Source: CAVPCY01 sp963770765
GTDB lineage: Bacteria; Actinomycetota; Coriobacteriia; Anaerosomatales; PHET01
Direction: 5' to 3'
Assembly: GCA_963770765.1 (NCBI GenBank)
Contig: CAVYQS010000012.1
Coordinates: 1-64,000, forward strand
Length of the DNA: 64,000 nt
In this document: positions 50,342 through 59,307 of the stretch, in pieces
Numbering within the stretch: the first letter of the stretch is position 1
How the letters are laid out: each line of letters starts with the position of its first letter
Position numbers and translations under genes: made by a program
Notes under the pieces: generated by a model
Told to the model about the DNA's origin: nothing
Database searches by the model: none
Seen by the model: the letters and a program-made list of their open reading frames with translations, nothing else

Positions 50342-50400
50342 CCGGGAGCTTGGGGTATTACACTCGCCACGTACACGTGTTCGATACTCAAGGGGATGTC

Positions 50401-51024
50401 ATGGCATACCAGCGCGAACTCACCAAGCGCCAGCAACAGATCCTCGACTTCATCCGCAGCGAGATACACCGAGTCGGCTACCCTCCCAGCGTCCGTGAGA
50501 TCGGTGAGGCGATCGGCCTGTCATCATCTTCGACCGTTCACTCTCATCTGGCTGCACTGGAGGCCAAGGGATTCATCCGGCGCGATCCGAGCAAGCCGCG
50601 CGCGCTTGAAGTGCTGGACTTCCGCGACAACGACTCCGCCGTGGACTACGGGAGCGTCTTCTCTGTCCCGGTCGTGGGACAGGTCGCAGCGGGCCAACCC
50701 ATCCTGGCCGCCGAGAACATCGAGCAGACCATCCCCTTGCCGGCCGAGTTCGCAGGAGAACAGACGTTCATCTTGCGCGTGCGCGGAGAGTCGATGATCG
50801 ACGCGGGCATCTTCGAAGGGGACTTCGTCGTGGTCAAGCAGCAGAACCACGCGAACAACGGTGACATCGTCGTGGCGATGCTCGACGAAGAGGCCACCGT
50901 GAAGACCTTCTACCGAGAGGCGGACCGCATCCGTCTCCAGCCTCAGAACGCCACGATGGACCCCATCTACGCCCTCGATGTCGCCATCCTCGGCAAGGTG
51001 GTGGCGCTCTTCAGGCGGCTGTAG
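50401..51024 (+). CDS. lexA: LexA repressor
   Basis: 207 residues. Winged-helix DNA-binding domain (LTKRQQQILDFIRSEIHRVGYPPSVREIGEAIGLSSSSTVHSHL), self-cleavage bond Ala97-Gly98 (VAAGQP), catalytic Ser131 (RGESMIDAG) and Lys168 (ATVKTFYR). It is cleaved on RecA activation, releasing SOS genes. ATG 50401 follows AGGGGAT. It is the only plus-strand gene right of the dif site, kept divergent from its LysM partner. Confidence 0.97.
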   Translation: MAYQRELTKRQQQILDFIRSEIHRVGYPPSVREIGEAIGLSSSSTVHSHLAALEAKGFIRRDPSKPRALEVLDFRDNDSAVDYGSVFSVPVVGQVAAGQPILAAENIEQTIPLPAEFAGEQTFILRVRGESMIDAGIFEGDFVVVKQQNHANNGDIVVAMLDEEATVKTFYREADRIRLQPQNATMDPIYALDVAILGKVVALFRRL

Positions 51025-51070
51025 CGGTCCGTCGGGGTGCCCGAGGGGTCCCGTGCTCAAGCATACTCGC

Positions 51071-51095
51071 AGGGGCCGCTCGATGAGCGGCCCCT
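51071..51095. terminator. Bidirectional terminator between lexA and hflX
   Basis: AGGGGCCGCTC (51071-51081) and GAGCGGCCCCT (51085-51095) form a perfect 11-bp stem with a 3-nt loop followed by GTTGCGT. It is placed between convergent genes, 46 nt after lexA and 36 nt after hflX. Confidence 0.8.
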
Positions 51096-51131
51096 GTTGC
51101 GTGACTGCGCTCTGGACCCCGCGGGCACGCT

Positions 51132-52439
51132 CTAGTCTGTGGGCTCCTGGAGGAAGTCGTTGAACTGCGAAGACAAGGCGGGAGACGTACGCAAGACCAG
51201 TGCCGTGCCTTGCTCGGTGTGGCGCTCGGAAAGGATCTGGGTCTTCTCGTGAGCCAGCTTCACGAGATCGCCACGGGTATAGGGCACGAGTACCGACAAC
51301 GTGACGCTGCCACGAGCTGCCTCCTCGGCGATGCGACGTACCAGCCCCTCGACACCTTCGCCCGTGAGCGCCGAGACGAAGACCGCTGTGGGGTAGCGCT
51401 TCTCGAGAGCAGCTCTGTCGACTGCGTCGACGGTGTCCGTCTTGTTGAACACGACGACACCCGGCTTGGTGTGGGCGCCGATCTCCTGCAACACCTCTCG
51501 GACGGACTGCATCTGGGCTTCACGCTGGTGCGCGCCCGCGTCCGTCACATACAGGAGCAGGTCAGCTTCGTTGACCTCGTCGAGCGTCGACTTGAATGCT
51601 TCCACAAGGCCGTGAGGCAGCTTGTTGATGAAGCCGACCGTGTCGGTGACGGTGACGTTGCGCCCCTCGGGGAGATCGAGGCGGCGGGTGGTCGAATCGA
51701 GCGTGGCGAACAGCATGTCCTCGGCCAGTACGCCGGCGCCGGTCAGCGCGTTGAGCAGCGTTGACTTGCCGGCGTTGGTGTAGCCCACCAGCGCGATCCG
51801 GAAGACTCCGCTGTCTGCTCGGCGCTTGCGTTGCGTTTGGCGCTCGAGGGCCACGTCTCTGAGCTCGCGCTTGAGTTCGCTGATGCGCCGGCGTGACATC
51901 CGACGGTCCGACTCGAGCTGGGATTCACCCGCCCCGAAGCGTGTGCCGCGACCACCGCCCAAGCGCTCACGCTCGAGGTGTCCCCACATACCCTTCAGAC
52001 GAGGAAGCACGTACTCGAGCCTCGCGAGCTCGACTTGGAGCTTGCCTTCGCGGCTCACCGCATGAAGCCCGAAGATCGCGAGGATCACCGCGGTGCGGTC
52101 CATCACCTTGGCGTCGGGGATCAGGCCCTCGAGGTTCGCTTGCTGACTGGGGCTGAGCTCGTCGTCGAACAAGACAACAGAGGCTTCCAGCGACTTCGCG
52201 AGTTCGGCAACCTCTTCAGCCTTGCCGGGCCCGATGAACGTGCGGGAGTGCGGGCGCTCCATCTTCTGGGTCACACTCGCGCACACATCAGCACCCATCG
52301 TGTGAGCGAGCCGTTCGAGCTCTTCGAGCGACTCCTCGACCGGCCAGTCGGAACGACCCCTGTCGATGCCGACGAGCACCGCACGATCACGGCGCTCGTC
52401 GAGTTCGGTTCCTGTGGTGGGATACTGACGCTTGCTCAC
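51132..52439 (-). CDS. hflX: GTPase HflX
   Basis: 435-residue ribosome-associated GTPase that splits stalled ribosomes. The N-terminal HflX domain is followed by LPRLKGMWGHLERERLGGGRGTRFGAGESQLE (family hallmark), then the G domain: G1 GYTNAGKST, G3 DTVGFINKLP, G4 NKTD, G5 VSALTGEG. GTG 52439 begins near the family start (SKRQYP); the upstream frame is non-homologous. It follows dapL by 16 nt. Confidence 0.95.
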   Translation of the reverse strand: MSKRQYPTTGTELDERRDRAVLVGIDRGRSDWPVEESLEELERLAHTMGADVCASVTQKMERPHSRTFIGPGKAEEVAELAKSLEASVVLFDDELSPSQQANLEGLIPDAKVMDRTAVILAIFGLHAVSREGKLQVELARLEYVLPRLKGMWGHLERERLGGGRGTRFGAGESQLESDRRMSRRRISELKRELRDVALERQTQRKRRADSGVFRIALVGYTNAGKSTLLNALTGAGVLAEDMLFATLDSTTRRLDLPEGRNVTVTDTVGFINKLPHGLVEAFKSTLDEVNEADLLLYVTDAGAHQREAQMQSVREVLQEIGAHTKPGVVVFNKTDTVDAVDRAALEKRYPTAVFVSALTGEGVEGLVRRIAEEAARGSVTLSVLVPYTRGDLVKLAHEKTQILSERHTEQGTALVLRTSPALSSQFNDFLQEPTD

Positions 52440-52455
52440 GCTTGAGTGTATGCCC

Positions 52456-53613
52456 CTACAGCCCGGTCTTGATGCGCTCGAGGGCCTCGACCAGGCGGTC
52501 GTCGGGAGTGGCCAGCGAGATCCGGATGTAGCCTTCGCCGTCGGGACCATACGAGTTTCCCGGGGCGACGATCACACCGACCTTGTCGAGCAGCTCGCCG
52601 GCGTACTGCGCCGAGGTGTAGCCAGCGGGGATCTTGGCCCACACGTAGATCGTGCCCTTCGGCACGCGAGCCGACAGGCCGATGGAGCCTAGGGCGTCCA
52701 TGACGAGATCCCGACGACGCTGGTAGAGCGCGCACATCTCGGCCACGTCGTCCTGTGGACCGAGCATGGCTTCGATCGCGGCGTCTTGTACGGCCGTGAA
52801 GGCGCCCGAGTCGATGTTGGATTTCACGGTGCCAAACGCCTTGATCGCTTGTGCATTGCCGGCAGCGAACGCGATACGCCAGCCGGTCATGTTGTACGCC
52901 TTCGAGCAGCTGAACAGCTCTATGGCGACATCCTTGGCACCCGGACGCTCCAGGAAGCTGGGTGGCTTGTAGCCGTCGAACGCGATCTCGGAGTAGGCGT
53001 TGTCGTGCACGACGAGCAGGTCGTGCTCCTTGGCGAAAGCGATCGCGCGGTCGAAGTACTCCGGCGTGGCGATCGCCGAAGACGGGTTGTTCGGGTAGCT
53101 CAGGAACATCACCTTGGCCTTGGCGAGCACCTCGGGTGGCGTGGACTCGAAGTCGGCCATCCAATCATTCGAGTCATTCATCGGCATCCAGTGCGTCTTG
53201 CCGCCGACGAGGATGCCGCCGGTGTGGTAGACGGGGTAGCCGACACCCGGCACAAGCGTGTACTCGTCGACATCGACGAACGCGGGGAAGATGTGCGCGA
53301 TGCCTTCCTTGGATCCGATGAGCGCGAGGACCTCGGTCGCAGGATCGACTTCGACCTCGAAGCGGCGCTTGAGCCACTCGGCGCATGCCGTGCGGTACGG
53401 CATCGAGCCGGAATAGCTCGGATACTGGTGGTTCTTCGGGTTCTTGATCGCCTCAGCCATCGCGTCGATGATGCGCTGCGGGGTGGGCATGTCCGGATCA
53501 CCGATGCCGAGCGAGATCACGTCCACGCCCTCGGCCTGCTTCGCCTCCTTCTTGCGGTCGATCTCAGCGAACAGGTACGGCGGCAGGTTCTCGATACGCT
53601 TGGCGGTCCTCAC
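52456..53613 (-). CDS. dapL: Class I/II aminotransferase, probable LL-diaminopimelate aminotransferase
   Basis: 385-residue fold-type I PLP enzyme. Typical DapL start RIENLPPYLFAEIDRKKEAKQAEGVDVISLGIGDPDMPTP; the PLP lysine is in SCSKAYNMTGWRIAFAAGN; also FLSYPNNPSSAIA. DapL converts tetrahydrodipicolinate to LL-DAP in one step, fitting the nearby dapF. GTG 53613 follows GGGGAGAGGG. Closely related aminotransferases (Asp/Ala type) share these motifs, so the assignment rests partly on context. Confidence 0.82.
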   Translation of the reverse strand: MRTAKRIENLPPYLFAEIDRKKEAKQAEGVDVISLGIGDPDMPTPQRIIDAMAEAIKNPKNHQYPSYSGSMPYRTACAEWLKRRFEVEVDPATEVLALIGSKEGIAHIFPAFVDVDEYTLVPGVGYPVYHTGGILVGGKTHWMPMNDSNDWMADFESTPPEVLAKAKVMFLSYPNNPSSAIATPEYFDRAIAFAKEHDLLVVHDNAYSEIAFDGYKPPSFLERPGAKDVAIELFSCSKAYNMTGWRIAFAAGNAQAIKAFGTVKSNIDSGAFTAVQDAAIEAMLGPQDDVAEMCALYQRRRDLVMDALGSIGLSARVPKGTIYVWAKIPAGYTSAQYAGELLDKVGVIVAPGNSYGPDGEGYIRISLATPDDRLVEALERIKTGL

Positions 53614-53724
53614 GTTAGCCCTCTCCCCTTACGATTGGCGGCGGAGTTCACGTACGTACGGCGCGGGGGCGTGCCGTGCGAGACATGGTAACACTCGTCG
53701 ACGGGGAAACGGGTTGCGGGAAGG

Positions 53725-54612
53725 TTACGCGGAGCGCCCCGATCGCGACAGCGGACGGTATACCGCCACGTTCGCGGAGAGCACCGTGAGGAACGGCTCC
53801 TCGAGGGCTGATACCCGCGCCGCGAGCTCTGCTGGGGAAGCGTGTGCGCCGGTGGGTCCCATTCCGGCCGCTGCGAGCGCCTGGGGGCGCGTGAGGCGCA
53901 GCTCGGAGGTGACGAGCGTCTCCGATGCGAGGCCGAAGTACCCCGAGAGCTTCTCGGTCAGTCGAACCTGCTTGTCGGGGTCCACCGTCAGCATGCCGAT
54001 GGCAGACACGAGCGACGCCAGGTGTAGCGCTGTCGGCGTCACGACGACGAGCGCGCCGTCCCGCGCGAGCACGCGGTGGAACTCGGAGGCGTTGCGCGGC
54101 GAGAAGATGTCGAGTACCAGCGCAGCCGCGCGATCGCGCAACGGCAGCGGCTTCCAGACGTCCGCCACCACGACCCCGGCGTCCGGCAGTGCCCGAGCGG
54201 CCACGCGGCACGCGAGTTTGGAGATGTCGAGGCTGATCCCCCGCCGCTCCGGCATCGCGTCGAGCACCGCTCCGAGGTAGTCGCCGGTGCCTCCGCCTGC
54301 ATCGAGAACGATGCCCGTGACGTCCTCGTCGACTGCATCGCGTGCGGCTCGGGCGACAGCGTGGAGCAGCGGGTCGAAGGGACCCGCCGACAGGAACATC
54401 CCGCGGGCCGCAACCATCTCGGCGGTATCCGCGGTCGACGCCTTCGCCCGACCGGGGAGCAGGTTGACGTAGCCTTCGCGCGCGACGTCGAAGGAGTGCC
54501 GAGACGCGCACGACAGCACCCCGTCGGTGAGCTCAAGCCGAGCCGAGCACACCGGACACACAAGAGCCTGCACGACACCCGCAAGCCCCGCACGGCTACT
54601 CTTCGTCATCAT
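53725..54612 (-). CDS. 23S rRNA (guanine-N1)-methyltransferase, RlmA/TlrB-like
   Basis: 295 residues. An N-terminal zinc finger (CPVCSARL...CASRHSFD) is typical of RlmA, followed by a SAM domain (GIVLDAGGGTGDYLGAVLD; VLDIFSPRN). RlmA(I) methylates G745 and RlmA(II)/TlrB G748 of 23S rRNA, the latter giving tylosin resistance in producers; subtype is not determined here. The 5' end overlaps dapF by 17 nt. Confidence 0.8.
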   Translation of the reverse strand: MMTKSSRAGLAGVVQALVCPVCSARLELTDGVLSCASRHSFDVAREGYVNLLPGRAKASTADTAEMVAARGMFLSAGPFDPLLHAVARAARDAVDEDVTGIVLDAGGGTGDYLGAVLDAMPERRGISLDISKLACRVAARALPDAGVVVADVWKPLPLRDRAAALVLDIFSPRNASEFHRVLARDGALVVVTPTALHLASLVSAIGMLTVDPDKQVRLTEKLSGYFGLASETLVTSELRLTRPQALAAAGMGPTGAHASPAELAARVSALEEPFLTVLSANVAVYRPLSRSGRSA

Positions 54613-55480
54613 CCTCGGCGATCTCGATCGAACCCGAGTAGACCTCCTCGGCCGGACCTGTCATGAAGACGTGGTCGTTCTCCGCCCACCGGATCGCCAA
54701 CTCGCCGCCGAGCAGCTCAACCACGGCTTCTCGGCCGCCTCGGCAGTTCAACGCGGTCGCCACCGCGGCAGCGCACGCGCCGGTACCGCAGGCGAGCGTC
54801 TCGCCGACGCCGCGCTCCCATACTCGAAGCCGAATGATGTCGTCGCCCATGACCTGGGCGAACTCCACGTTGGTCTTCTTGGGGAAGAGCGGATGGGTCT
54901 CGATGACGGGCCCGATCTCATGGACGTCTGCCTCTTCCACGTCGTCGACGAAGATCACGACATGTGGGTTGCCCATCGAGACCGGCGTCACGTTGAAGGT
55001 GCCGAGTTCCGTCTCGAGCGCGCAATCGACGACCATGTCGTCGTTCGAGCCGCACCGCATACCGGTGGGAATCGCCGCAGGCTTGAGCACCGGCTCACCC
55101 ATGTCGACCGTGGCCAGATGCATCGTGCCGTCGTATGCGCGCGTGACCTCGATGCGGAGCACGCCGATGGCAGTCTCCACCGCCACGCTGTCCCGGTCGG
55201 CCGGGATGAGGCCCTTGTCGACCACGTACTTGGCGAAGCACCTGATGCCGTTGCCGCACATCTCAGCGACGGAACCGTCGCTGTTGCGGAACCACCAGGA
55301 GAAGTCCGCGCCATCGACGGTCGCGGGTCGGATGAGTACGAGCCCGTCGGCTCCGATACCGAAGTTGCGGTCGCAGAACCACTCGACCGCCTCGGGAGCG
55401 AAATCGAGCTCCTCGGTACGGTCGTCGATCACGATGAAGTCGTTGCCAAGCCCGTGCATCTTGGTGAACGAAAGCTTCAC
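54596..55480 (-). CDS. dapF: Diaminopimelate epimerase
   Basis: 294 residues, converting LL- to meso-DAP for lysine and peptidoglycan. The two catalytic cysteines are in EMCGNGIRCFAKYV and LACGTGACAAAVA. It starts KLSFTKMHGLGNDFIVID. GTG 55480 follows GGGGAGG. The acidic C-terminal extension (IEIAEDDDEE) is family-atypical but short. Confidence 0.96.
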   Translation of the reverse strand: MKLSFTKMHGLGNDFIVIDDRTEELDFAPEAVEWFCDRNFGIGADGLVLIRPATVDGADFSWWFRNSDGSVAEMCGNGIRCFAKYVVDKGLIPADRDSVAVETAIGVLRIEVTRAYDGTMHLATVDMGEPVLKPAAIPTGMRCGSNDDMVVDCALETELGTFNVTPVSMGNPHVVIFVDDVEEADVHEIGPVIETHPLFPKKTNVEFAQVMGDDIIRLRVWERGVGETLACGTGACAAAVATALNCRGGREAVVELLGGELAIRWAENDHVFMTGPAEEVYSGSIEIAEDDDEE

Positions 55481-55514
55481 GTCCGCCCTCCCCTTGTCAG
55501 CTGGGTTCAGATGG

Positions 55515-56483
55515 TCAGTCTAGCGCTTCGAGCGCCGCATGCGTGGCTTCAGCGGTCGTCATGCCGGTGACGTCCACCCAGACCACCCTCGGATCGGCGC
55601 GGAACCAAGTCAGCTGCCGCTTCGCATAGCGGCGAGTCGCCTGTTTGATGTCATCGACCGCCGCATCGAGGTCGGCGTCGCGCTCGATCACGAACACGAG
55701 TTCCTTGTACCCGATGGCCTGCCGCGCGGTCAGCGCATCCCGGAAGCCGGCCTCCAGCAGCCCTTCCACCTCAGCGACGAGACCGGCCTCGATCATCGCA
55801 TCGACGCGGCCGTCGATCCGCGCGTAGAGCTCGCCCCGCTCCATGGTCAGACCGACGAAGCGTGTGTCGTAGATGCTTCGGCGAGCCGAGAAGCCCTCGT
55901 TGTGACGAGCGTACGACACGTCGGCGTCGAGCAGCTCCAATGCGCGGATCACGCGGCGCGTGTTGTTGCAGTGGATCAGCGCCGCCGACTCCGGGTCGCG
56001 CGCCTGGAGCAGCGCGTAGAGCGCCTCGGGGCCTTCGTTGGCCGCAAACGACTCATAGCGCATGCGGGCGGCGTTGCCCTTCTGCCTGCCCGCAGGGAAG
56101 TCCATGGGGTCGAGCGCGGCTCGTACATAGAGACCCGTACCACCTGCCACGACGGGGATCCGGGCTGCCGCAGTGATGCTCTCGATGGCCGCCCTGGCGG
56201 CCCGCTGGTAGAGGGCTGCCGAGAAGGGCTGTCCCGGTTCGACAAGGTCGAGGCAGTGGTACGGCACGGCTCGTGCCTCCGGTGCAGGCTTGGCCGTTCC
56301 GATATCCATGCCGCGGTAGACCTGCATGGAATCGGCCGAGACGATCTCACCGCCCACCTGCAGGGCGATCTGCTCGGCTACGGCGGTCTTCCCAACCGCC
56401 GTGGGGCCCACCACCGCGATCACGTGTGTGGCGGAGGCTCCGGGTGCCGGCACCGGAAGGCTGGATGAGCTGCTCGTTGTCAT
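55515..56483 (-). CDS. miaA: tRNA dimethylallyltransferase
   Basis: 322 residues, prenylating A37 of tRNAs reading UNN codons. P-loop VVGPTAVGKTAVAEQIA, SADSMQVYRGMDIGTAKP, GGTGLYVRAALD and QAIGYKELVFVIE are diagnostic. The Ser/Ala-rich N-terminal stretch before the P-loop is longer than usual. Together with miaB (57915) it makes ms2i6A. Confidence 0.96.
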   Translation of the reverse strand: MTTSSSSSLPVPAPGASATHVIAVVGPTAVGKTAVAEQIALQVGGEIVSADSMQVYRGMDIGTAKPAPEARAVPYHCLDLVEPGQPFSAALYQRAARAAIESITAAARIPVVAGGTGLYVRAALDPMDFPAGRQKGNAARMRYESFAANEGPEALYALLQARDPESAALIHCNNTRRVIRALELLDADVSYARHNEGFSARRSIYDTRFVGLTMERGELYARIDGRVDAMIEAGLVAEVEGLLEAGFRDALTARQAIGYKELVFVIERDADLDAAVDDIKQATRRYAKRQLTWFRADPRVVWVDVTGMTTAEATHAALEALD

Positions 56484-56486
56484 GGT

Positions 56487-57872
56487 CTAAGTGTAGCGCT
56501 CGACTCTGAAGCGCTCGAAACCACATGGTTCGCCGGGGCGGATTCCGGCCTTCTGCATCGCGATGCGCACCTGCGCATCGACATCGTCCACGCCCTCCAG
56601 ATCCGGCAGAAGCAGACCCCGCCGCCATCCGCTCGACACGATCACGCCGTACTTCGAGGGGTCCAGATCCTCGAGCGTGCAACTCTCGGGCGGACGCAGT
56701 ACGTCCACCTTCACCTCGAGGTCACCGAGTTCGTGACGTTCCAACGCCGGAAAGCGCGGATCGTGGAACGCCGCCTCGATCGCGTTGTGCACGACCTCGG
56801 TCGCCAGTGTGTCGTGCACGGGCAGGATGGTCCCGATACAGCCCCGCAACACGCCGCCACGATGCAGGGAGACGAACGCACCTGCACGAGACGGCAGTGA
56901 CGGGTCTGACAGGACGACATCGTGGGCGGGCGTGTCGGCTCCCAGTTCGGCCGCTATGGCTCTTCGAGCCAGCGCCACGATCTCGGATTCGTCTCGCCCG
57001 GCGAGCCCTCCCTCGAAGCCCGTCTCGTGTCCAGCCGGGAAACCCATCTCCTGACCTTCGACCGCTGCCCGGCCCACGAGCGCCGTCAGGTACCCCACTC
57101 CCCACGGTCCCTCGTACGCCAGCACCTTCGTGGGGGCCGGGTCTTCGCAGCAGAAGCCGCCGAGCGCTATCAATGAACGCAGCCCACATTCTCCTCCGGC
57201 GTCCACCAGATCGGGATCGAGCTCCATCAGGCCGGAGAGCCGCCCCTGCTCCACCAAACCGACGATCTGGGCGTCCAGTTCGCGGGCACGCGGCGAGTAA
57301 CCGGCGGGTGCGTCGGTCGTCAACCGGTGACTGAGATCGCCGCTTGCCACGAAGGCGACTCTCCGGCCCAGGGAATCCGCGATGGTGCGGGTGAGTCTGC
57401 CCAGTTCGCGGTGCATCCCGTAGGACAAGTACGACAGCGACAGCACGATCAACGGGACGGTACCACTGGGCTCGATGAACGAGAGGGGGACGATCGTCGC
57501 ATGGTCCAGCCATCCGGGTCGCAGGCGGCCGAAGTCGAAGCGGGAGATGGCGGGCACGCCCTGCTTCTTCAGCTCGCCGAGAAGTGCGGCGGCCAGCTCC
57601 GGATCGCCGGGGTAACGGTAGGTCGTGTGATCACCGAACTGCTCGAGGCTGCCCTCGAAGACGTCAGACTCGTCGACGGCGAATGAGTCCGCGCTGCCCG
57701 GCGCGTGAGGCGAGATGAGCACGATGGTCTCGGGGGCGAACGTACCCAACACCTCCCCAACCTGACGCAGTGCGGAGAGGCTTGCGTGCGCGGTTTCTGC
57801 CCGCTGCCCACCCACTCCCGGTACGAAGATGGGCGGGTGTGGCGAGATGACTCCGAACACGGCCGAACCCAT
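56487..57872 (-). CDS. Extradiol dioxygenase-like/AMMECR1 fusion (AmmeMemoRadiSam system protein)
   Basis: 461 residues. The N-terminal half resembles class III extradiol dioxygenases/Memo (GVISPHPPIFVPGVGG...VLISPHAPGSADSF; VAFVASGDLSHRL keeps the His and Asp/His positions of the fold). The C-terminal half from about 275 is AMMECR1 (GAFVSLHRGGVLRGCIGTILP; FHDPRFPAL; EVKVDVLRPPESC). AMMECR1, Memo and a radical-SAM enzyme form an uncharacterised bacterial/archaeal system; the radical-SAM member is not next to it here. ATG 57872 follows GGAGGGAGG. It sits between miaA (3 nt) and miaB. Confidence 0.85.
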   Translation of the reverse strand: MGSAVFGVISPHPPIFVPGVGGQRAETAHASLSALRQVGEVLGTFAPETIVLISPHAPGSADSFAVDESDVFEGSLEQFGDHTTYRYPGDPELAAALLGELKKQGVPAISRFDFGRLRPGWLDHATIVPLSFIEPSGTVPLIVLSLSYLSYGMHRELGRLTRTIADSLGRRVAFVASGDLSHRLTTDAPAGYSPRARELDAQIVGLVEQGRLSGLMELDPDLVDAGGECGLRSLIALGGFCCEDPAPTKVLAYEGPWGVGYLTALVGRAAVEGQEMGFPAGHETGFEGGLAGRDESEIVALARRAIAAELGADTPAHDVVLSDPSLPSRAGAFVSLHRGGVLRGCIGTILPVHDTLATEVVHNAIEAAFHDPRFPALERHELGDLEVKVDVLRPPESCTLEDLDPSKYGVIVSSGWRRGLLLPDLEGVDDVDAQVRIAMQKAGIRPGEPCGFERFRVERYT

Positions 57873-57914
57873 GACGCGCCTCCCTCCAGAGAACACCCGG
57901 CGCGCAAGGAAGTG

Positions 57915-59267
57915 CTATCCGGCGCCGCCCCCTGCAAGGTTGGTACCCAGCACGCCCGTGAGGAACCACGTCTGAGCATCGACGATGCTCACCGGGAGCA
58001 CGCGGCCGGCGTAGTCCTTCGCCACAGATCCTGCCGGTATTGCCACGTGCACGACCTTGTTTCCCGGAGTGCGTCCGGTGAGGACGCGATCGTCTCGTTT
58101 GCTCGCGCCCTCGAACAACACCATCTGTTCCGTTCCCACAAGGGCATGGCTCTTCGCACGTGCCGAGCTGTGAACGAGTTCCACCAGGCGGTCGAAGCGG
58201 ACCTGCGTCACATCGCGGGGTACCGGATCAGGCATCGAAGCGGCGGGGGTACCCTCTCGAGGCGAGTAGATGAAGGTGAAGGCTTGATCGAAACGCGCGT
58301 GTCTCACGACATCCATCGTCGCCTCGAAGTCCTGTTCGGTCTCCCCGGGGAAGCCCACGATGATGTCGGTCGACAGAGCAAGATCCGGTATCGCCTGATA
58401 GAGGCTGTCCACCAGCTCGAGATAGCTCTCACGCGTGTAGACCCGGTTCATCGCCTCGAGGATCCGGTTCGAGCCCGACTGCACCGGAAGGTGCAGATAC
58501 GGTACGACCGCCGGCTCCTCGGCCATCGCGCTGATCGTCTCCGGCGAGAGATCTTTGGGGTGGCTCGTCGCGAAGCGGATGCGCCGTACACCAGTGGCGG
58601 CTACTGCGCGCAGCGCCTCGGCGAACCGAGGTGACCCATACAGGTCCCGCCCGTAGCTGTTCACGTTCTGCCCGAGGAGCGTGACCTCGAGCACACCGTC
58701 GGTGACGAGCCCCTCCACCTCGGACACGATCTCATCGAGTGGTCGGCTGCGTTCCTTGCCACGTACGTACGGAACGACGCAGTAGGTGCAGTAGTTGTCG
58801 CACCCCACGGTGATCGGAACCCAGGCGTGCCACGGATGCTCCCGCTCGGAAGGAAGGTCGCTCGCGAAGTCGAGTCCCTCCTCGTATACCTCTACCTGAG
58901 GTAGACGCTGAGAGTATGCGGCCTCTATGAGTTCCGGAAGGTTCTTGATGTTGTGGGTGCCGAAGACGACGTCCACGTGGGGCAGACGCTCCAGAAGGCG
59001 CTCACCATCACGCTGCCCGATGCAACCGCCTATCGCGATGACCGGCCCCCTTCCCTTGCCCGTCTTGAGGGCCTTGAGGGAACTCACCTGCCCGCGCAGG
59101 CGCTCGTCGGCGTTCTCGCGCACGCAGCACGTCATGAAGATCACCACGTCCGCATCCTCGACAGCCTCGACCGCAGTGAGCGACATGGTCCGCATCAGGC
59201 CGGCGACCCGTTCGGAGTCGTGCTTGTTCATCTGGCACCCGAAGGTGCGAATCAGGTATGTCTTCAT
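57915..59267 (-). CDS. miaB: tRNA-2-methylthio-N6-dimethylallyladenosine synthase
   Basis: 450-residue radical-SAM methylthiotransferase. The N-terminal UPF0004 domain carries three cluster cysteines (FGCQMNKHDSER; MTCCVRENADER; GGCIGQRDG). The radical-SAM cluster is CDNYCTYCVVPYVRGKERSR. A C-terminal TRAM domain is present (MVLFEGASKRDDRVLTGRT). ATG 59267 gives the normal MiaB start KTYLIRTFGCQMN. Confidence 0.96.
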   Translation of the reverse strand: MKTYLIRTFGCQMNKHDSERVAGLMRTMSLTAVEAVEDADVVIFMTCCVRENADERLRGQVSSLKALKTGKGRGPVIAIGGCIGQRDGERLLERLPHVDVVFGTHNIKNLPELIEAAYSQRLPQVEVYEEGLDFASDLPSEREHPWHAWVPITVGCDNYCTYCVVPYVRGKERSRPLDEIVSEVEGLVTDGVLEVTLLGQNVNSYGRDLYGSPRFAEALRAVAATGVRRIRFATSHPKDLSPETISAMAEEPAVVPYLHLPVQSGSNRILEAMNRVYTRESYLELVDSLYQAIPDLALSTDIIVGFPGETEQDFEATMDVVRHARFDQAFTFIYSPREGTPAASMPDPVPRDVTQVRFDRLVELVHSSARAKSHALVGTEQMVLFEGASKRDDRVLTGRTPGNKVVHVAIPAGSVAKDYAGRVLPVSIVDAQTWFLTGVLGTNLAGGGAG

Positions 59268-59307
59268 GGCGCGTGGGAGTGTAGCAGAATGCGGATGCGT
59301 TCCCGCC

